From contig NZ_NPKP01000005.1 of NCBI RefSeq assembly GCF_008329585.1, forward strand, positions 124,001 through 188,000: DNA of 64,000 bases. The letters are read 5' to 3'. The translations under genes were made by a program, and so were the position numbers. This document shows positions 53,922 to 63,123 of the stretch, one piece after another (position 1 is the stretch's first letter; the number at the start of each line of letters is the position of its first letter). The notes beneath the pieces were generated by a model. The model searched no databases and was not told the DNA's origin. It worked only from the letters and a program-made list of their open reading frames with translations. This stretch comes from Mycolicibacterium sp. P9-22 (GTDB lineage Bacteria > Actinomycetota > Actinomycetes > Mycobacteriales > Mycobacteriaceae).

Positions 53922-54649
53922 GGCTCGTTCCACTCGCCATCTTCTGTGGAGTCCTGTTCGGTCCGCTCGGAGTACTCTGCGTTGGCTGGGCGATCATCAG
54001 CTTCGGACGCGGCGAGATACTGACCGCCTTAACGGCAGTCGGATTCGCGATGTTCTGCCTAGGTTTCATTATTCCTTTCGCCAAAACTGTGCCTGGCAAA
54101 GTCTCGCCCCGAGTGAAGTTCGACGGCGAGGGAACTACCGTCCGACCGGATCGCGGGATTGATATGCCGCTCCAAATCGCCCTGCTCGGACTGACGATCG
54201 CTGGTGGCTTGTCCGCAATATTCGGACCCTTCGGGATAGTCGAGATTCCAGTGCCCGAGCAGATGCGCTATGCCATACCGTTTATCGGTGCAGTCGCCGC
54301 AATTATGGGAGCTCCCATCGTGTGGCGGACGCTGCGCAGAGGTAGCTTCCAGTATCTGCGCCTGACGCCCACCGGTTTCGTTATCGTGCAAGGCTGGCGA
54401 CCGCAGAGCGGTGACTGGGCCCAGGTTGTCGATGTCGCCGAAGCGGCTCCGAAGCAGACTACGCCCTCCCCCAATGCAATTGTGATCGTGATGTCCGACG
54501 ACAGCGCCATCACCTTGCCAGGTGCATCATTCACGCCAGAGGGACGACAACTTCGCGAATGGGTCCGGTTCTACTGGCTTCACCCTGACCTCCGTGAGGA
54601 ACTTGCCGACGAGCGGGCACTCATACGGCTTGCCGGCTCAAAGGCCTAG
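53918..54649 (+). CDS. Membrane protein, putative immunity protein of cassette C
   Basis: 243 residues from the ATG in ATGA; an ATG 9 bases earlier is possible. There are hydrophobic helices at about 3-25, 30-50, 80-103 and 115-130 (LAIFCGVLFGPLGVLCVGWAI; IALLGLTIAGGLSAIFGPFG). The C-terminal half is a soluble PH-like beta domain (YLRLTPTGFVIVQGWR, AIVIVMSDDSAITLPG) ending LREWVRFYWLHPDLREEL. Translational coupling to the effector is the classic layout of toxin and immunity. The sequence is not obviously related to the cassette A membrane protein. Confidence 0.62.
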   Translation: MRLVPLAIFCGVLFGPLGVLCVGWAIISFGRGEILTALTAVGFAMFCLGFIIPFAKTVPGKVSPRVKFDGEGTTVRPDRGIDMPLQIALLGLTIAGGLSAIFGPFGIVEIPVPEQMRYAIPFIGAVAAIMGAPIVWRTLRRGSFQYLRLTPTGFVIVQGWRPQSGDWAQVVDVAEAAPKQTTPSPNAIVIVMSDDSAITLPGASFTPEGRQLREWVRFYWLHPDLREELADERALIRLAGSKA

Positions 54650-54956
54650 CCCACCGGAGCTGACACCGTCCTTTCCGAGCAGTGCGCCGTCGACGGAAGT
54701 GCCGAATAGCCTTGGCGCAGTTCGATAAAGCCTGAGGCGGTCTTCAGCCCAACGGCAGCTTACCCACCGCCGCCGCTAGGCTGGAGCCCACGCGGATCGC
54801 CGCCCTGGTGGCGTTGCAAGCGGCGGCGTGCCGGCGGCACCGCACCGCTATGGGCGTCGATGCGACAACGGACGACGCTTTAAGCGCCGCGATTGGCCGC
54901 TGCCGCCTCGTGAATGGCGGCCTTGAGTCCGTCGTATGTGCACTGACGCGGGAAAG
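54650..54956. other. Intergenic region, 307 bases, no convincing gene
   Basis: One plus-strand frame is open from about 54776 to a stop at 54958-54960 (LEPTRIAALVALQAAACRRH...), but it has no ribosome-binding site and no recognisable family. I see no RNA gene, terminator or repeat. It may be a scar of module exchange. Confidence 0.4.
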
Positions 54957-55634
54957 CTAGGCCTCACCAGCTACGAACCGCGCCTCGACTGTCGCTGACA
55001 CTCTGATGTCTTCCGGTACGAGCTCTACGTCCGGGCTGCCACCAGATCGCGGCGGTGCGGCGTCCATGGATGCAATCCCGAGACCTCGATCATGATCCAC
55101 CTGTGCGCCGAGCATCCCAGCATCGGCGATGGCGATGGGACGGACCGTTCCGAGCTCGAGGGCGTCGGCATATAGCTGTGCGCGGGCCGCAGCATCTCGA
55201 ACGGCACCGGTACGGACTCTTGTGATCAGTTCTTCCCGACTCTTGGATGTGAGCGCCCAACGCACGTAAGAGACTTCGAATCCTTCGGTTTCGGTGACGT
55301 GCCCTCCCACCCACTGCGACAGCGCGGTGAAGTCGCGGAACTTCACTTCGGTGCCGACGCTCGCGACATGGACGAGAGGCAGCTCCTCACCATCCTTGTT
55401 CGTCGGTCGATTCGTCCAGGTACGCAACTGTTGGGCCGACCACCACGTGACGGCGCCGTTGTCTCCGTCCTTGAGTCGCAGCACTGATTGCTTCACGACG
55501 TCGAGGTCACGCGCCACCCGGTCGTAGACCCATTCCGCGTCGGGGCCGTGATAACTGATGGAGGCGTGCACGATCCCCCGCTCGGGCGACTGGAACGCGG
55601 AGAAGGAACCACGGACTGTGATCTCGGTTGACAT
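54957..55634 (-). CDS. SIMPL-domain (DUF541) protein
   Basis: 225 residues. The DUF541/SIMPL plan is visible: ITVRGSFSAFQSPERGIVHASISYHG at the start, a central helix with VYDRVARDLDVVKQSVL, VHVASVGTEVKFRDFTALSQWV, and the late helix AVRDAAARAQLYADALELGTVRPIAIAD closing with VSATVEARFV. There is no signal peptide, unlike periplasmic family members, so it is probably cytosolic. Its role is unknown. It lies between the two vWA repeat copies on the opposite strand from cassette C. Confidence 0.78.
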   Translation of the reverse strand: MSTEITVRGSFSAFQSPERGIVHASISYHGPDAEWVYDRVARDLDVVKQSVLRLKDGDNGAVTWWSAQQLRTWTNRPTNKDGEELPLVHVASVGTEVKFRDFTALSQWVGGHVTETEGFEVSYVRWALTSKSREELITRVRTGAVRDAAARAQLYADALELGTVRPIAIADAGMLGAQVDHDRGLGIASMDAAPPRSGGSPDVELVPEDIRVSATVEARFVAGEA

Positions 55635-55906
55635 GCGGCAAAGCTAGCGGCGAGCACCGACATTTCGCATGTGAGTCAGGTCCGTGTGCGCCGAAGGTCC
55701 GGGCCACCGCACACCCGGACCGAAGTGCATGCAGCATCGTTAACGATCTGGCCAAGCAATTAGGGACCCTGTTCCGCCGCCCCAGTCGTGGCACCTTTCG
55801 ACTTCCAGGCCAGATATTACGAGGCCTTCTATCACGCCGCGCACATGGAAGAAGTGCCTCCAGGCGCCGCCCGCAGCACGTCGGCACAAGCTCGCCATGG
55901 TGGCCG

Positions 55907-56344
55907 CTGGAACTGAACCAACGCAACAGCACCGCTCTGCTGGACTCGATGGGCAAGCTCATCACCGACACCGCAGCCGAGATCGCCGCACTCGCCGAGG
56001 ACGACAGGCCGGGTTCGGTCATCGTCGCGATCATGACTGACGGTATGGAAAACTCCAGCCACGAATGGAGACGGCCTGCGATCAAGTCGCTCGTCGAGCA
56101 GCAGACCAACGAATATGGTTGGGAATTCCTGTATATGGGCGCGGATCAGGACGCCGTCGAGGTCGGTAAAGGCCTGGGCGTCAAGGCCGAGCAGGCCGTC
56201 ACCTACGGCCGCGGTAAGTCCCGGGAGGCGATGGTCGCGATGTCGGGGAACGTGCGCGGGTATCGAAATGCCAAGCTTGGCGATGCGGGCGCGGCAATGC
56301 CGGCGTTCAGTCCGGATCAGCGGTCGGAGTTGTCGGATGACTGA
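55907..56344 (+). pseudogene. Truncated vWA copy (direct repeat, copy 2)
   Basis: Codes for RNSTALLDSMGKLITDTAAE through to the same C-terminus (FSPDQRSELSDD) as the 51467 gene, with scattered substitutions (DDRPGS for DDKPGS, NEYGW for NQFGW). The N-terminal MIDAS part DRSGSM is gone. Upstream, only a scrap (YEAFYHAAHMEEVPPG) recalls the parent before sequence diverges. Open frames extend 5' without a credible start, so it is a nonfunctional 3' fragment that forms the right arm of a direct repeat. Confidence 0.85.
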
Positions 56345-56595
56345 CGCGGGTATCGACGCACATTAATGCGGCGCGAGCTCTCGACCGCGTGCGAACCGGG
56401 CGAGCGTTTACTTCACCACCGCCGTCAACGGCAGCTCTGTCGCCCGCCGCAGTTCGCCGGCTCACTGTGCGTAAACGAGCTATAAGGGCGAACAACGTTG
56501 AGACCCATCGTCGGCGCGATACCGTCGCTGTGGACCACAAACTTGCCTGTCCGCTCCAGTGACATGACTGTTTACTGCACGACCGAAGGACCACG

Positions 56596-57411
56596 ATGAA
56601 CACCCAGCGTGACATGTTCGCGCGCTTCGCGCCGATGCTGCGAAGCATGTCTGACGAGCAACTTTCGGAGGAGATCGAGAATCCGAAACGGCTATTGCTT
56701 AGCAGCGGGACCGCAGGCAACCGGCGTATTGACATTGCCTACGCCCCATTTGATGACGCGGACCCTGACGCCCGCATCGTTCTAGTTGGGCTAACCCCAG
56801 GCCGGCAGCAGATGGGCAACGCTCTGAGAGAGGCTCGGCGCGGCCTACAGGCCGGCCTCAACGAAGCGGAGTCCCTCGCGGCCGCCGAGTCCTTTGCCAG
56901 CTTCTCTGGGCCCATGCGTACGTATCTCTTCGCCATGTTGGACAGCATCGGAGTCCATCAGCTGCTCGGTGTGCGGTCAACTGCGATGCTTTGGGATGGC
57001 GATACCAGCCTTGCGCATTTCACATCTGTTTGCCGCAATCCGGTGTTCGTTGACGGCAAGAACTACTCCGGCGCACCGCCAGTGCTGTCGACACCGATAC
57101 TGCGGGAACAGGTTGAAAACAGCTTCGTGCCAGAAGTCGCTAGCCTCCGCCGCAGCATCTTCGTGCCCTTGGGCACACAAGTCAGTGAAGTCGTCGAGTT
57201 CGCCACTGCGGAAGCCGGTCTCGATCAGTCCCGCGTCCTAGCCGGCTTGCCGCACCCCAGCGGTGCGAATGCCGAACGGATCGCCTTCTTTCTTGGACGA
57301 AAGCGGCGGGAGATGCTCTCAAGTAAAGTCAATCCAGATCGCCTGATCGCTGCCCGCGCCGAATTGAAGAAGAAAGTCACCGGGCTCAAACGAACATCGG
57401 GTAAGCGATAG
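56596..57411 (+). CDS. Uracil-DNA glycosylase superfamily-like protein
   Basis: 271 residues. The UDG-like fold shows RIVLVGLTPGRQQMGNALRE near residue 59 (GxxPG loop) and AGLPHPSGANAERIAFFLG near residue 220 (HPS loop), with the intervening LFVPLGTQVSEVV-type strand. The usual catalytic Asp/Asn after GxxPG is not obvious, so it may bind or excise a modified base other than uracil, or act as a sensor. It is preceded by a 250-base gap and lies in a defence-like neighbourhood. Confidence 0.72.
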   Translation: MNTQRDMFARFAPMLRSMSDEQLSEEIENPKRLLLSSGTAGNRRIDIAYAPFDDADPDARIVLVGLTPGRQQMGNALREARRGLQAGLNEAESLAAAESFASFSGPMRTYLFAMLDSIGVHQLLGVRSTAMLWDGDTSLAHFTSVCRNPVFVDGKNYSGAPPVLSTPILREQVENSFVPEVASLRRSIFVPLGTQVSEVVEFATAEAGLDQSRVLAGLPHPSGANAERIAFFLGRKRREMLSSKVNPDRLIAARAELKKKVTGLKRTSGKR

Positions 57412-57527
57412 CGCCACCAACGACGTCCGACCGTCTGTCCGTGGCCGCAGATCAGCAAAGCGAACCACATGCGACTGCAACACAACTGCCCTGATCAAGC
57501 CCCGCCCAGAAACGACGAAGGATTGCA

Positions 57528-58106
57528 GTGCCACTGAGCCAAGAAGGCAACAAGATCTCGATGCAAGACGCGTTCGATGCTTGGGAGCCTCATGCGGTAG
57601 CGATGCTGACAGAAACAGCCAAGCGGTACAACGGCTTTGTGACGTACTCGCAGCTGGCTGAGTTTGTCCAGATGCAGACAGGCATCACGCACAGAGGCCT
57701 CGTGATGAACTGGATCGGAGATGTCCTCGGTCGGGTCATTTCTGTATGTACGAGCAACGGATGGCCGCAGCTGACGTCTTTGTGTGTGACTTCAGACGGA
57801 ACGGTCGGGGCTGGATACAAGTTCGCGCTTAACGCCGCGGAACGTGCGAGCTCGGGCAACGAACATGAGGCTCTACCGCAGGGCCTCGACGATCTCGATG
57901 AACACGCAGCCCGCACGCGCCTGGAGTGCTACAGGTTCTTCGGTGCCGAACTTCCACCGGACGGCGGCAAGCCAACACTGACGCCAAAGGCCCAGGCGAA
58001 GAAGGAATTCAAGAAAGCTCAGGCGAAGCTCGATGCACCGTTGAAATTCTGCTCTAGATGCAACCAGGCGCTACCTATGACTGGACAGTGCGATAACTGC
58101 GACTGA
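57528..58106 (+). CDS. Hypothetical protein with C-terminal zinc ribbon
   Basis: 192 residues from a GTG. The N-terminal about 100 residues form a conserved-looking globular unit (DAFDAWEPHAVAMLTETAKRY, GLVMNWIGDVLGRVISVC, LTSLCVTSDGTVGAGYKFAL). A Lys/Ala-rich helix (AKKEFKKAQAKL) leads to CSRCNQALPMTGQCDNCD, two CxxC pairs that would bind zinc. No function is known to me. It converges on the helicase gene with 17 bases between the stops and could be an accessory of the UDG-like or helicase genes. Confidence 0.68.
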   Translation: MPLSQEGNKISMQDAFDAWEPHAVAMLTETAKRYNGFVTYSQLAEFVQMQTGITHRGLVMNWIGDVLGRVISVCTSNGWPQLTSLCVTSDGTVGAGYKFALNAAERASSGNEHEALPQGLDDLDEHAARTRLECYRFFGAELPPDGGKPTLTPKAQAKKEFKKAQAKLDAPLKFCSRCNQALPMTGQCDNCD

Positions 58107-58123
58107 GCTACGGAACTGACGGA

Positions 58124-61100
58124 TCAGTCCACTGGTCCGGTACCGCCGGTAGATGGAGGCGGCCTTAAATCAAGCTGCGCGACTTGACTTTCGGAAACAC
58201 CCCGTTGTCGCAATAACTCCATCATGTCCTCTTGCCGCGGCTGACCCAACATCATGCGGTACAGGGTTAGAGAGTCTCGGAGGCGTTCGTACTGCGCGTC
58301 TTCTCGGCTCAGGGGGAAGTGCACGATCAGGCGTTCCACTCGTGCGTCACCAGGGTAGATCCAATAAGGAGAGAACTCGCCCAACTCGGGGTGATCAACT
58401 GCAGCGTCGAATGCGCTCTGCCATGGATGGCTTGTCGTTTCCGTTCCAGCAAGTGCCGCGCGGCGGTGTGCGGAGGCAATATTCTTGCGCACCGCGTGTC
58501 CGCCGAAGCGGTTGACACGGCCCTCCCGTTGCTCGAAGTCGACCGGGTTCGATGGCAGGTTCCAATGCACCACCGAGTGGCTCCACCAGTGGAAGTCGAT
58601 TCCTTCTTGACCAACGCTGGTCGAGGCGAGAACGAACGGCCAGAAAGGGCTGTTGAACGCGTTGCGCACCTCCGGTGCCCGTGCACTCTCCGCATCCCCG
58701 GCGGCACTCCCGTATCTCAGGGCGAATCTGACCGTTATTGGAATCCGAGCAAACTGGTCCGCGGTAGAGCGCGCCGTGTAGCGCGATGTCCTGAGCGCCA
58801 AGGCCTCGATGGCGCGATCCGTGATCAGATTTAGCGAGGTCGCATCGACGCCGGACCCAGCGAGCTCCAACTTGAGTTGGAAGCAATACTCGTCCAGAAC
58901 CGATTGCAGGTTTCCATCTGCGCAATACCGGAGAACTGACTTCCAGTACGGCTGTTCGTGCGAGTAGATCTGGTCGATGAGGAACTGAACGTCCATGCGG
59001 TTAAATAGCGTTCGGATGCCGTTGGCCAGTCTGGCGGCCGCACGCCAGAGTTCTTTCTGGAGATCGACGTCGGTCCCGGCGCAGATACGTGCCAACGCTC
59101 GGTAGGCGACGTTGCCCGGGCTATGCATCGCAAGAAGCGCTAGATCTTCGTGCCAACGCAGTGTGGTGGTCTGCTCGAGCGCCACCTTGGCGTGCTCCTG
59201 CAGAGCTCCGCCCGCTTCATTGCCAGCGTTAGCGGTCCCTCCGCCGCGGCCGGCCAGCCAGTATGCCGCCGCGTGTGGTTGTCGGTAAACACCGTCTGGC
59301 CACTCCCCAGGCCACGCGAAAAACGCCTGCGACGCTGCGTCCGGGTGTGCTTCGTCGGACGCATCGGCTTGTGATTGAATGCGTGCGTCTACGCGTCGTC
59401 TGGTGTCCTCAGCGTCAAGCAGGTCTCCGGACTCGTTAATGAAGGAGAGCGGGTCGCCCAATTGCGCAAGGGCCGGGTGCGGCCAGAAGAGGGCCAGGGT
59501 AGACATGCTCGACGCGCGTCCTTCTCGAAGCACATAGTCGAGTCGCGACGACACCGCCCTCTTAGCCTCCGCAGTGTTCTCCGTTAGCGTCGAACCCTCG
59601 ATCATTCGCCGTTCAGCCTCATAGCTCAGCAGGCTGGCCACAGATGTTGGAACGCTCGACCACGCCGAAAAGATAAGGCGCTTCGTGACCGAACCATCGG
59701 AAAACGACAAGTACACGTCACCCGGACTGAAATAGGGCAGTGATGGTGGGACCCACAGCAGTCTCCACCAACCTTGATCGATCGTCTCTTCTGCGAATGC
59801 CCGAAGGCGCGCATTCCCATAATCAACGGGCCCATAGTTTCTGATGTCCACCGGATCGATCGAGCGAAGTTGCGAGACAGCTGTGTTTAGCTCCGCGGTC
59901 GCTGAGCCGCTTTCAATCTCGTGCCGTGCGCGCTCACCTGGCCGATAACCCTCCATGAAACTCGCGAAGTAAGGGATCGACTTCCAGTAATCCAAGCTCA
60001 CGGGCGAGTCGATCTCCCGCGCGAAGGATTGAAGCGCGGCATAGTCTCGGAGGTCGTTTACCGTCGGTACGTCGCTTCTTACCCGGCGGACAAGGAGATC
60101 TCGGCCTTCTTCCAGGCGTGGCCGTTCGGAGCGGCTCATAAAGGGCAACAATTCATCTCGCAATACTGTTGCCTCGTTAACGGCATCCGATCCATTGACG
60201 AGTGCTTGTCGATAGTTACGGAATCCGCGGCGAATACGTTCCAGCGCAGCAGCGTCGCCTTTGGCCAGAAACTCTAACGTTGTCATGAAGTCGCGGTAGT
60301 GGTCGTCGTCGGCGTCGCCGTCCGCCGTCGTGTAGGGCTTATACGGCGTCGCCGACAGCAGGAGAACCCGCGCGTCGCGATAGTTGAAGAGATTATGGGC
60401 GAGCTCGCTTGCGGCGCTGCCACTGCCGGGATCGATCAGGTGTCGGAACCGTTGGAACTCGTCCAGGATAACGAGGTCCGGCTCAAGCGATTCCACGCTC
60501 GCCGCGGCAAGGGTTCCACGAAGTGACGCGGTTAAGCCGTTGACGTCACGGCGCAGCTCGGGCGGAACACCTTCACATCCCTGTAGCTGCTCGCAGAGCT
60601 GATCGAACTGCTCGCGTAGTCCGCTAGCTTGGACTGAACTGGTGAACTCGCGTTGAATCACGCTATCTGGGCCCGCCCCGAGCCTAATTCGCATCGCGGC
60701 GATTCCCGCCTGAAATCTGCCGACCGAGGCGACTCCGCCTTGAAAGAACAAGGCCGATGTTCGTTCGACGGCGCTGTCCCCCTCGACAACTCCGTGGAGG
60801 AGGATATGAAGCAGTTGCCGTTCCTCTTGCGAACCTGTCTGCCATCCCATCTCGAATGACGTACCGGGAGTGAAGGACACCAGGTTCACCTTCTTACCCG
60901 ACACGGTCGACTCAGATGCAAGATGGCGCGTCTCGAGGGCGAGCAACGTGAGTCTGCTGGTGATTCCCAAGTGAGGGTCGCCTGTGACGTTCAACCGGCG
61001 AAGGTTCTGTTTGGCCAGGTCTGTATTCGAGCAGATGTAGACGACGTCGATCCGGTCAATATGTGCTGCATCTTGCAGTTCGGCGATAGCCGAGGCGATC

Positions 61101-61264
61101 ACACCCCGGGCAACCACACTTTTTCCCAGTCCCGTCTCATCCGCGACCAAGTAGCGTCCACTGCCACCAGCCGATCGGTAAAGGCGATCGATGATGTGCT
61201 CGACAGCGTCACGTTGAAATCCTTTAAGACCGGCTAGTATCTGCGCTACATCCGGTGGGGTCAT
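58124..61264 (-). CDS. SF2 helicase of a DUF6361-PLD-helicase defence-type operon
   Basis: 1046 residues from the ATG at 61264, which overlaps the PLD stop. Motifs are Q-like LKGFQRDAVEHIIDRLY, Walker A VADETGLGKSVVARGV near residue 45, DEAH-position LVILDEFQRFRHL near 270, motif III LLSATPYKPY near 310, and in the C-terminal lobe STSVGQEGIDFHWWSHSVVHW and motif VI DFEQREGRVNRFGGHAV near 930. A long insert lies between the lobes. Swi2/Snf2-like remodelling helicases of this kind occur in restriction and anti-phage systems. It probably translocates on foreign DNA for the PLD-like partner. Confidence 0.88.
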   Translation of the reverse strand: MTPPDVAQILAGLKGFQRDAVEHIIDRLYRSAGGSGRYLVADETGLGKSVVARGVIASAIAELQDAAHIDRIDVVYICSNTDLAKQNLRRLNVTGDPHLGITSRLTLLALETRHLASESTVSGKKVNLVSFTPGTSFEMGWQTGSQEERQLLHILLHGVVEGDSAVERTSALFFQGGVASVGRFQAGIAAMRIRLGAGPDSVIQREFTSSVQASGLREQFDQLCEQLQGCEGVPPELRRDVNGLTASLRGTLAAASVESLEPDLVILDEFQRFRHLIDPGSGSAASELAHNLFNYRDARVLLLSATPYKPYTTADGDADDDHYRDFMTTLEFLAKGDAAALERIRRGFRNYRQALVNGSDAVNEATVLRDELLPFMSRSERPRLEEGRDLLVRRVRSDVPTVNDLRDYAALQSFAREIDSPVSLDYWKSIPYFASFMEGYRPGERARHEIESGSATAELNTAVSQLRSIDPVDIRNYGPVDYGNARLRAFAEETIDQGWWRLLWVPPSLPYFSPGDVYLSFSDGSVTKRLIFSAWSSVPTSVASLLSYEAERRMIEGSTLTENTAEAKRAVSSRLDYVLREGRASSMSTLALFWPHPALAQLGDPLSFINESGDLLDAEDTRRRVDARIQSQADASDEAHPDAASQAFFAWPGEWPDGVYRQPHAAAYWLAGRGGGTANAGNEAGGALQEHAKVALEQTTTLRWHEDLALLAMHSPGNVAYRALARICAGTDVDLQKELWRAAARLANGIRTLFNRMDVQFLIDQIYSHEQPYWKSVLRYCADGNLQSVLDEYCFQLKLELAGSGVDATSLNLITDRAIEALALRTSRYTARSTADQFARIPITVRFALRYGSAAGDAESARAPEVRNAFNSPFWPFVLASTSVGQEGIDFHWWSHSVVHWNLPSNPVDFEQREGRVNRFGGHAVRKNIASAHRRAALAGTETTSHPWQSAFDAAVDHPELGEFSPYWIYPGDARVERLIVHFPLSREDAQYERLRDSLTLYRMMLGQPRQEDMMELLRQRGVSESQVAQLDLRPPPSTGGTGPVD

Positions 61265-63123
61265 TGGCTCACCGTGCCCGAGATGTGTGTATAGGCATCC
61301 CACACGGTTGCCCACAGTTCGTCGAATCCGTCGGGCAATACTGATGGTGCATCTGTCGGGCGTTGGCCGTCTGCTCTTCTCACGTGCTCGACGATTCTCT
61401 GCACGTCTGCGAGGGCGCCGTGCTTCGCGCCGATCGCACGCACAAGGGTTTCGAACAGCCCACTACCGTCCTCAGCCCACCCTGCTCCTAGCGCGCCGGC
61501 CGGATCGAACCGAAACATGCCGCCATCTCCTTCTAGCGCGAGAAGCAGCGCCAGGAGCTTCATAAAGGCCGACCGGTCAGCGAGCTGTCGAGCGATCACC
61601 GCATCTCGTCGGCCATCGACATCACCGTCAAGTGCGGCGGCGACGACTGTCGATCGCGTCACGTCGCGCTCGTCGGTAACCCGAATGACAACAAAAGGTG
61701 TGATGTCGGTGAGCGCTAGCCGCTCGAACGTGACAGGACCTCCCGGTACCGATTCGGCGTTGGCCGGACGAGTCAACAGTGTGGCCCTCGCGCTGACAAG
61801 AGGCGGAATGTTCGCAGCACCGTCGGCAGACAGCGTGATGCAGTATGTAAATTGACTTTCGCTCTGGTTGGACGTTTCGCCGTCACCTTCCGCCATCTCG
61901 ACTTTGGCGTAGTAGCGCCGCGCAGCCAGCGAGCGAACCGTCTGCTCAAGAGCGTAATCGGCTGCCTCGTCGGGTGGCGTCTCCGCGTTACCCTCGGGCT
62001 CGAATGGGATCGTCAGTGAACGGAGCGCAGACTCCTCTCCCACGAGCGCGGCCACACCAAGCTTCGGCTGCGGGCCTTCGAACTCCACCAGCATCTCTAC
62101 GTTGCCACCAAACGCAGCGTCTGTTGCATTCGCGGATCCGACGAAAAGATGCGACCCGGACCGCCGATCGAGCACATACGCCTTCGCGTGAAGCCCGACA
62201 AGCGGTTCTGGTCGCGGCGCGACGATGGTGGCAACCGCGCTCGGTTCGTTCGGTATCGGGTCTATGGACATTTCGTCATCGTTCGCAGCATCGTCGAGGA
62301 TAAGCGCATCGATACGATCGAGAGTCTTGGCGTCGAGCCGGTCGAGTTGCTCCCGGCGGGCGAGTACGGTGATCGACTCTGAGCGCGGCGGAATTACTTG
62401 GTTGATCCCACCGTCGCTCAAGAACGGCGATATCACCGCGTGCCGTATGCCGTCGAAGAGCTCGTGGAGCGGCTGCGATGGAATACCCGTGATCCCATAC
62501 GGATGGAACCGTAATGCTCGTACGTCGCTTGGACGCTCCCACTCGACAGTTGCAATCACCTCGGCGAGTTCTCCGATGCGCTCCGCACGAGTCGCCGGTA
62601 GCGGCTGAACAGCCATCGGAGGCAAGGCTCGCACGAATGCAGCGAGTGGTGCACTCTGCTCATTCCGTTCGCCTGTCGCCGCACCGTCGAGACGGACGAC
62701 GAGATCCCAACTACGATCGTTGGTCAAATTTCGACTGGCACAGAGCATTCGATAACTTCGTGCGTCACCGTCGCCATACTCCAGCACCCAGACTTTGGGG
62801 TGAAACAGCGAATTAGTTTGCGGCGCAATGGCGGGATGGATCATGGGCTCGAGCAGCGCAAATAAATCAGAGGCCATCCTCGGCTCGAAGACCTGACCGG
62901 CTTGAGCGAATACATCGATCTTGTCGGCAGCGCGGCGTACGGCGTCGAGAATGGCGATCGGATCACGGCTCTCGCGCACGCGATGCGCGGCGAATGCCAA
63001 GGGAACCGATAGCGCCGTTGTCAGGTCCAAGGTGTAGGTCGTCGCGACCGCCCGCAACAGTTCAAATCCGCTCGGCGGCCGGAGCTGTTCGGTCAACGCA
63101 GCGCGACCGCTGGGCTCAAGCAT
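61261..63123 (-). CDS. Phospholipase-D-like nuclease of the same operon
   Basis: 620 residues from the ATG at 63123 (MLEPSGRAALTEQLRPP); the frame is open further 5' into the DUF6361 gene. There are two PLD half-sites: HPKVWVLEYGDGDARSYRML with CASRNLTNDRSWDLVVRL near 135-165, and HAKAYVLDRRSGSHLFVGSANATDAAF near 320, the second close to HxKxxx-GSxN. The C-terminal about 250 residues are unassigned. PLD-type nucleases of defence systems cut DNA without metal. Overlaps of 8 bases upstream and 4 downstream tie it to both neighbours. Confidence 0.87.
   Translation of the reverse strand: MLEPSGRAALTEQLRPPSGFELLRAVATTYTLDLTTALSVPLAFAAHRVRESRDPIAILDAVRRAADKIDVFAQAGQVFEPRMASDLFALLEPMIHPAIAPQTNSLFHPKVWVLEYGDGDARSYRMLCASRNLTNDRSWDLVVRLDGAATGERNEQSAPLAAFVRALPPMAVQPLPATRAERIGELAEVIATVEWERPSDVRALRFHPYGITGIPSQPLHELFDGIRHAVISPFLSDGGINQVIPPRSESITVLARREQLDRLDAKTLDRIDALILDDAANDDEMSIDPIPNEPSAVATIVAPRPEPLVGLHAKAYVLDRRSGSHLFVGSANATDAAFGGNVEMLVEFEGPQPKLGVAALVGEESALRSLTIPFEPEGNAETPPDEAADYALEQTVRSLAARRYYAKVEMAEGDGETSNQSESQFTYCITLSADGAANIPPLVSARATLLTRPANAESVPGGPVTFERLALTDITPFVVIRVTDERDVTRSTVVAAALDGDVDGRRDAVIARQLADRSAFMKLLALLLALEGDGGMFRFDPAGALGAGWAEDGSGLFETLVRAIGAKHGALADVQRIVEHVRRADGQRPTDAPSVLPDGFDELWATVWDAYTHISGTVSQ

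Noticed and set aside
55628-55906. N-terminal part of a longer vWA copy 2 gene
   Set aside because: The open frame upstream of the repeat lacks the MIDAS segment, ribosome-binding site and any similarity to copy 1 beyond a short scrap.
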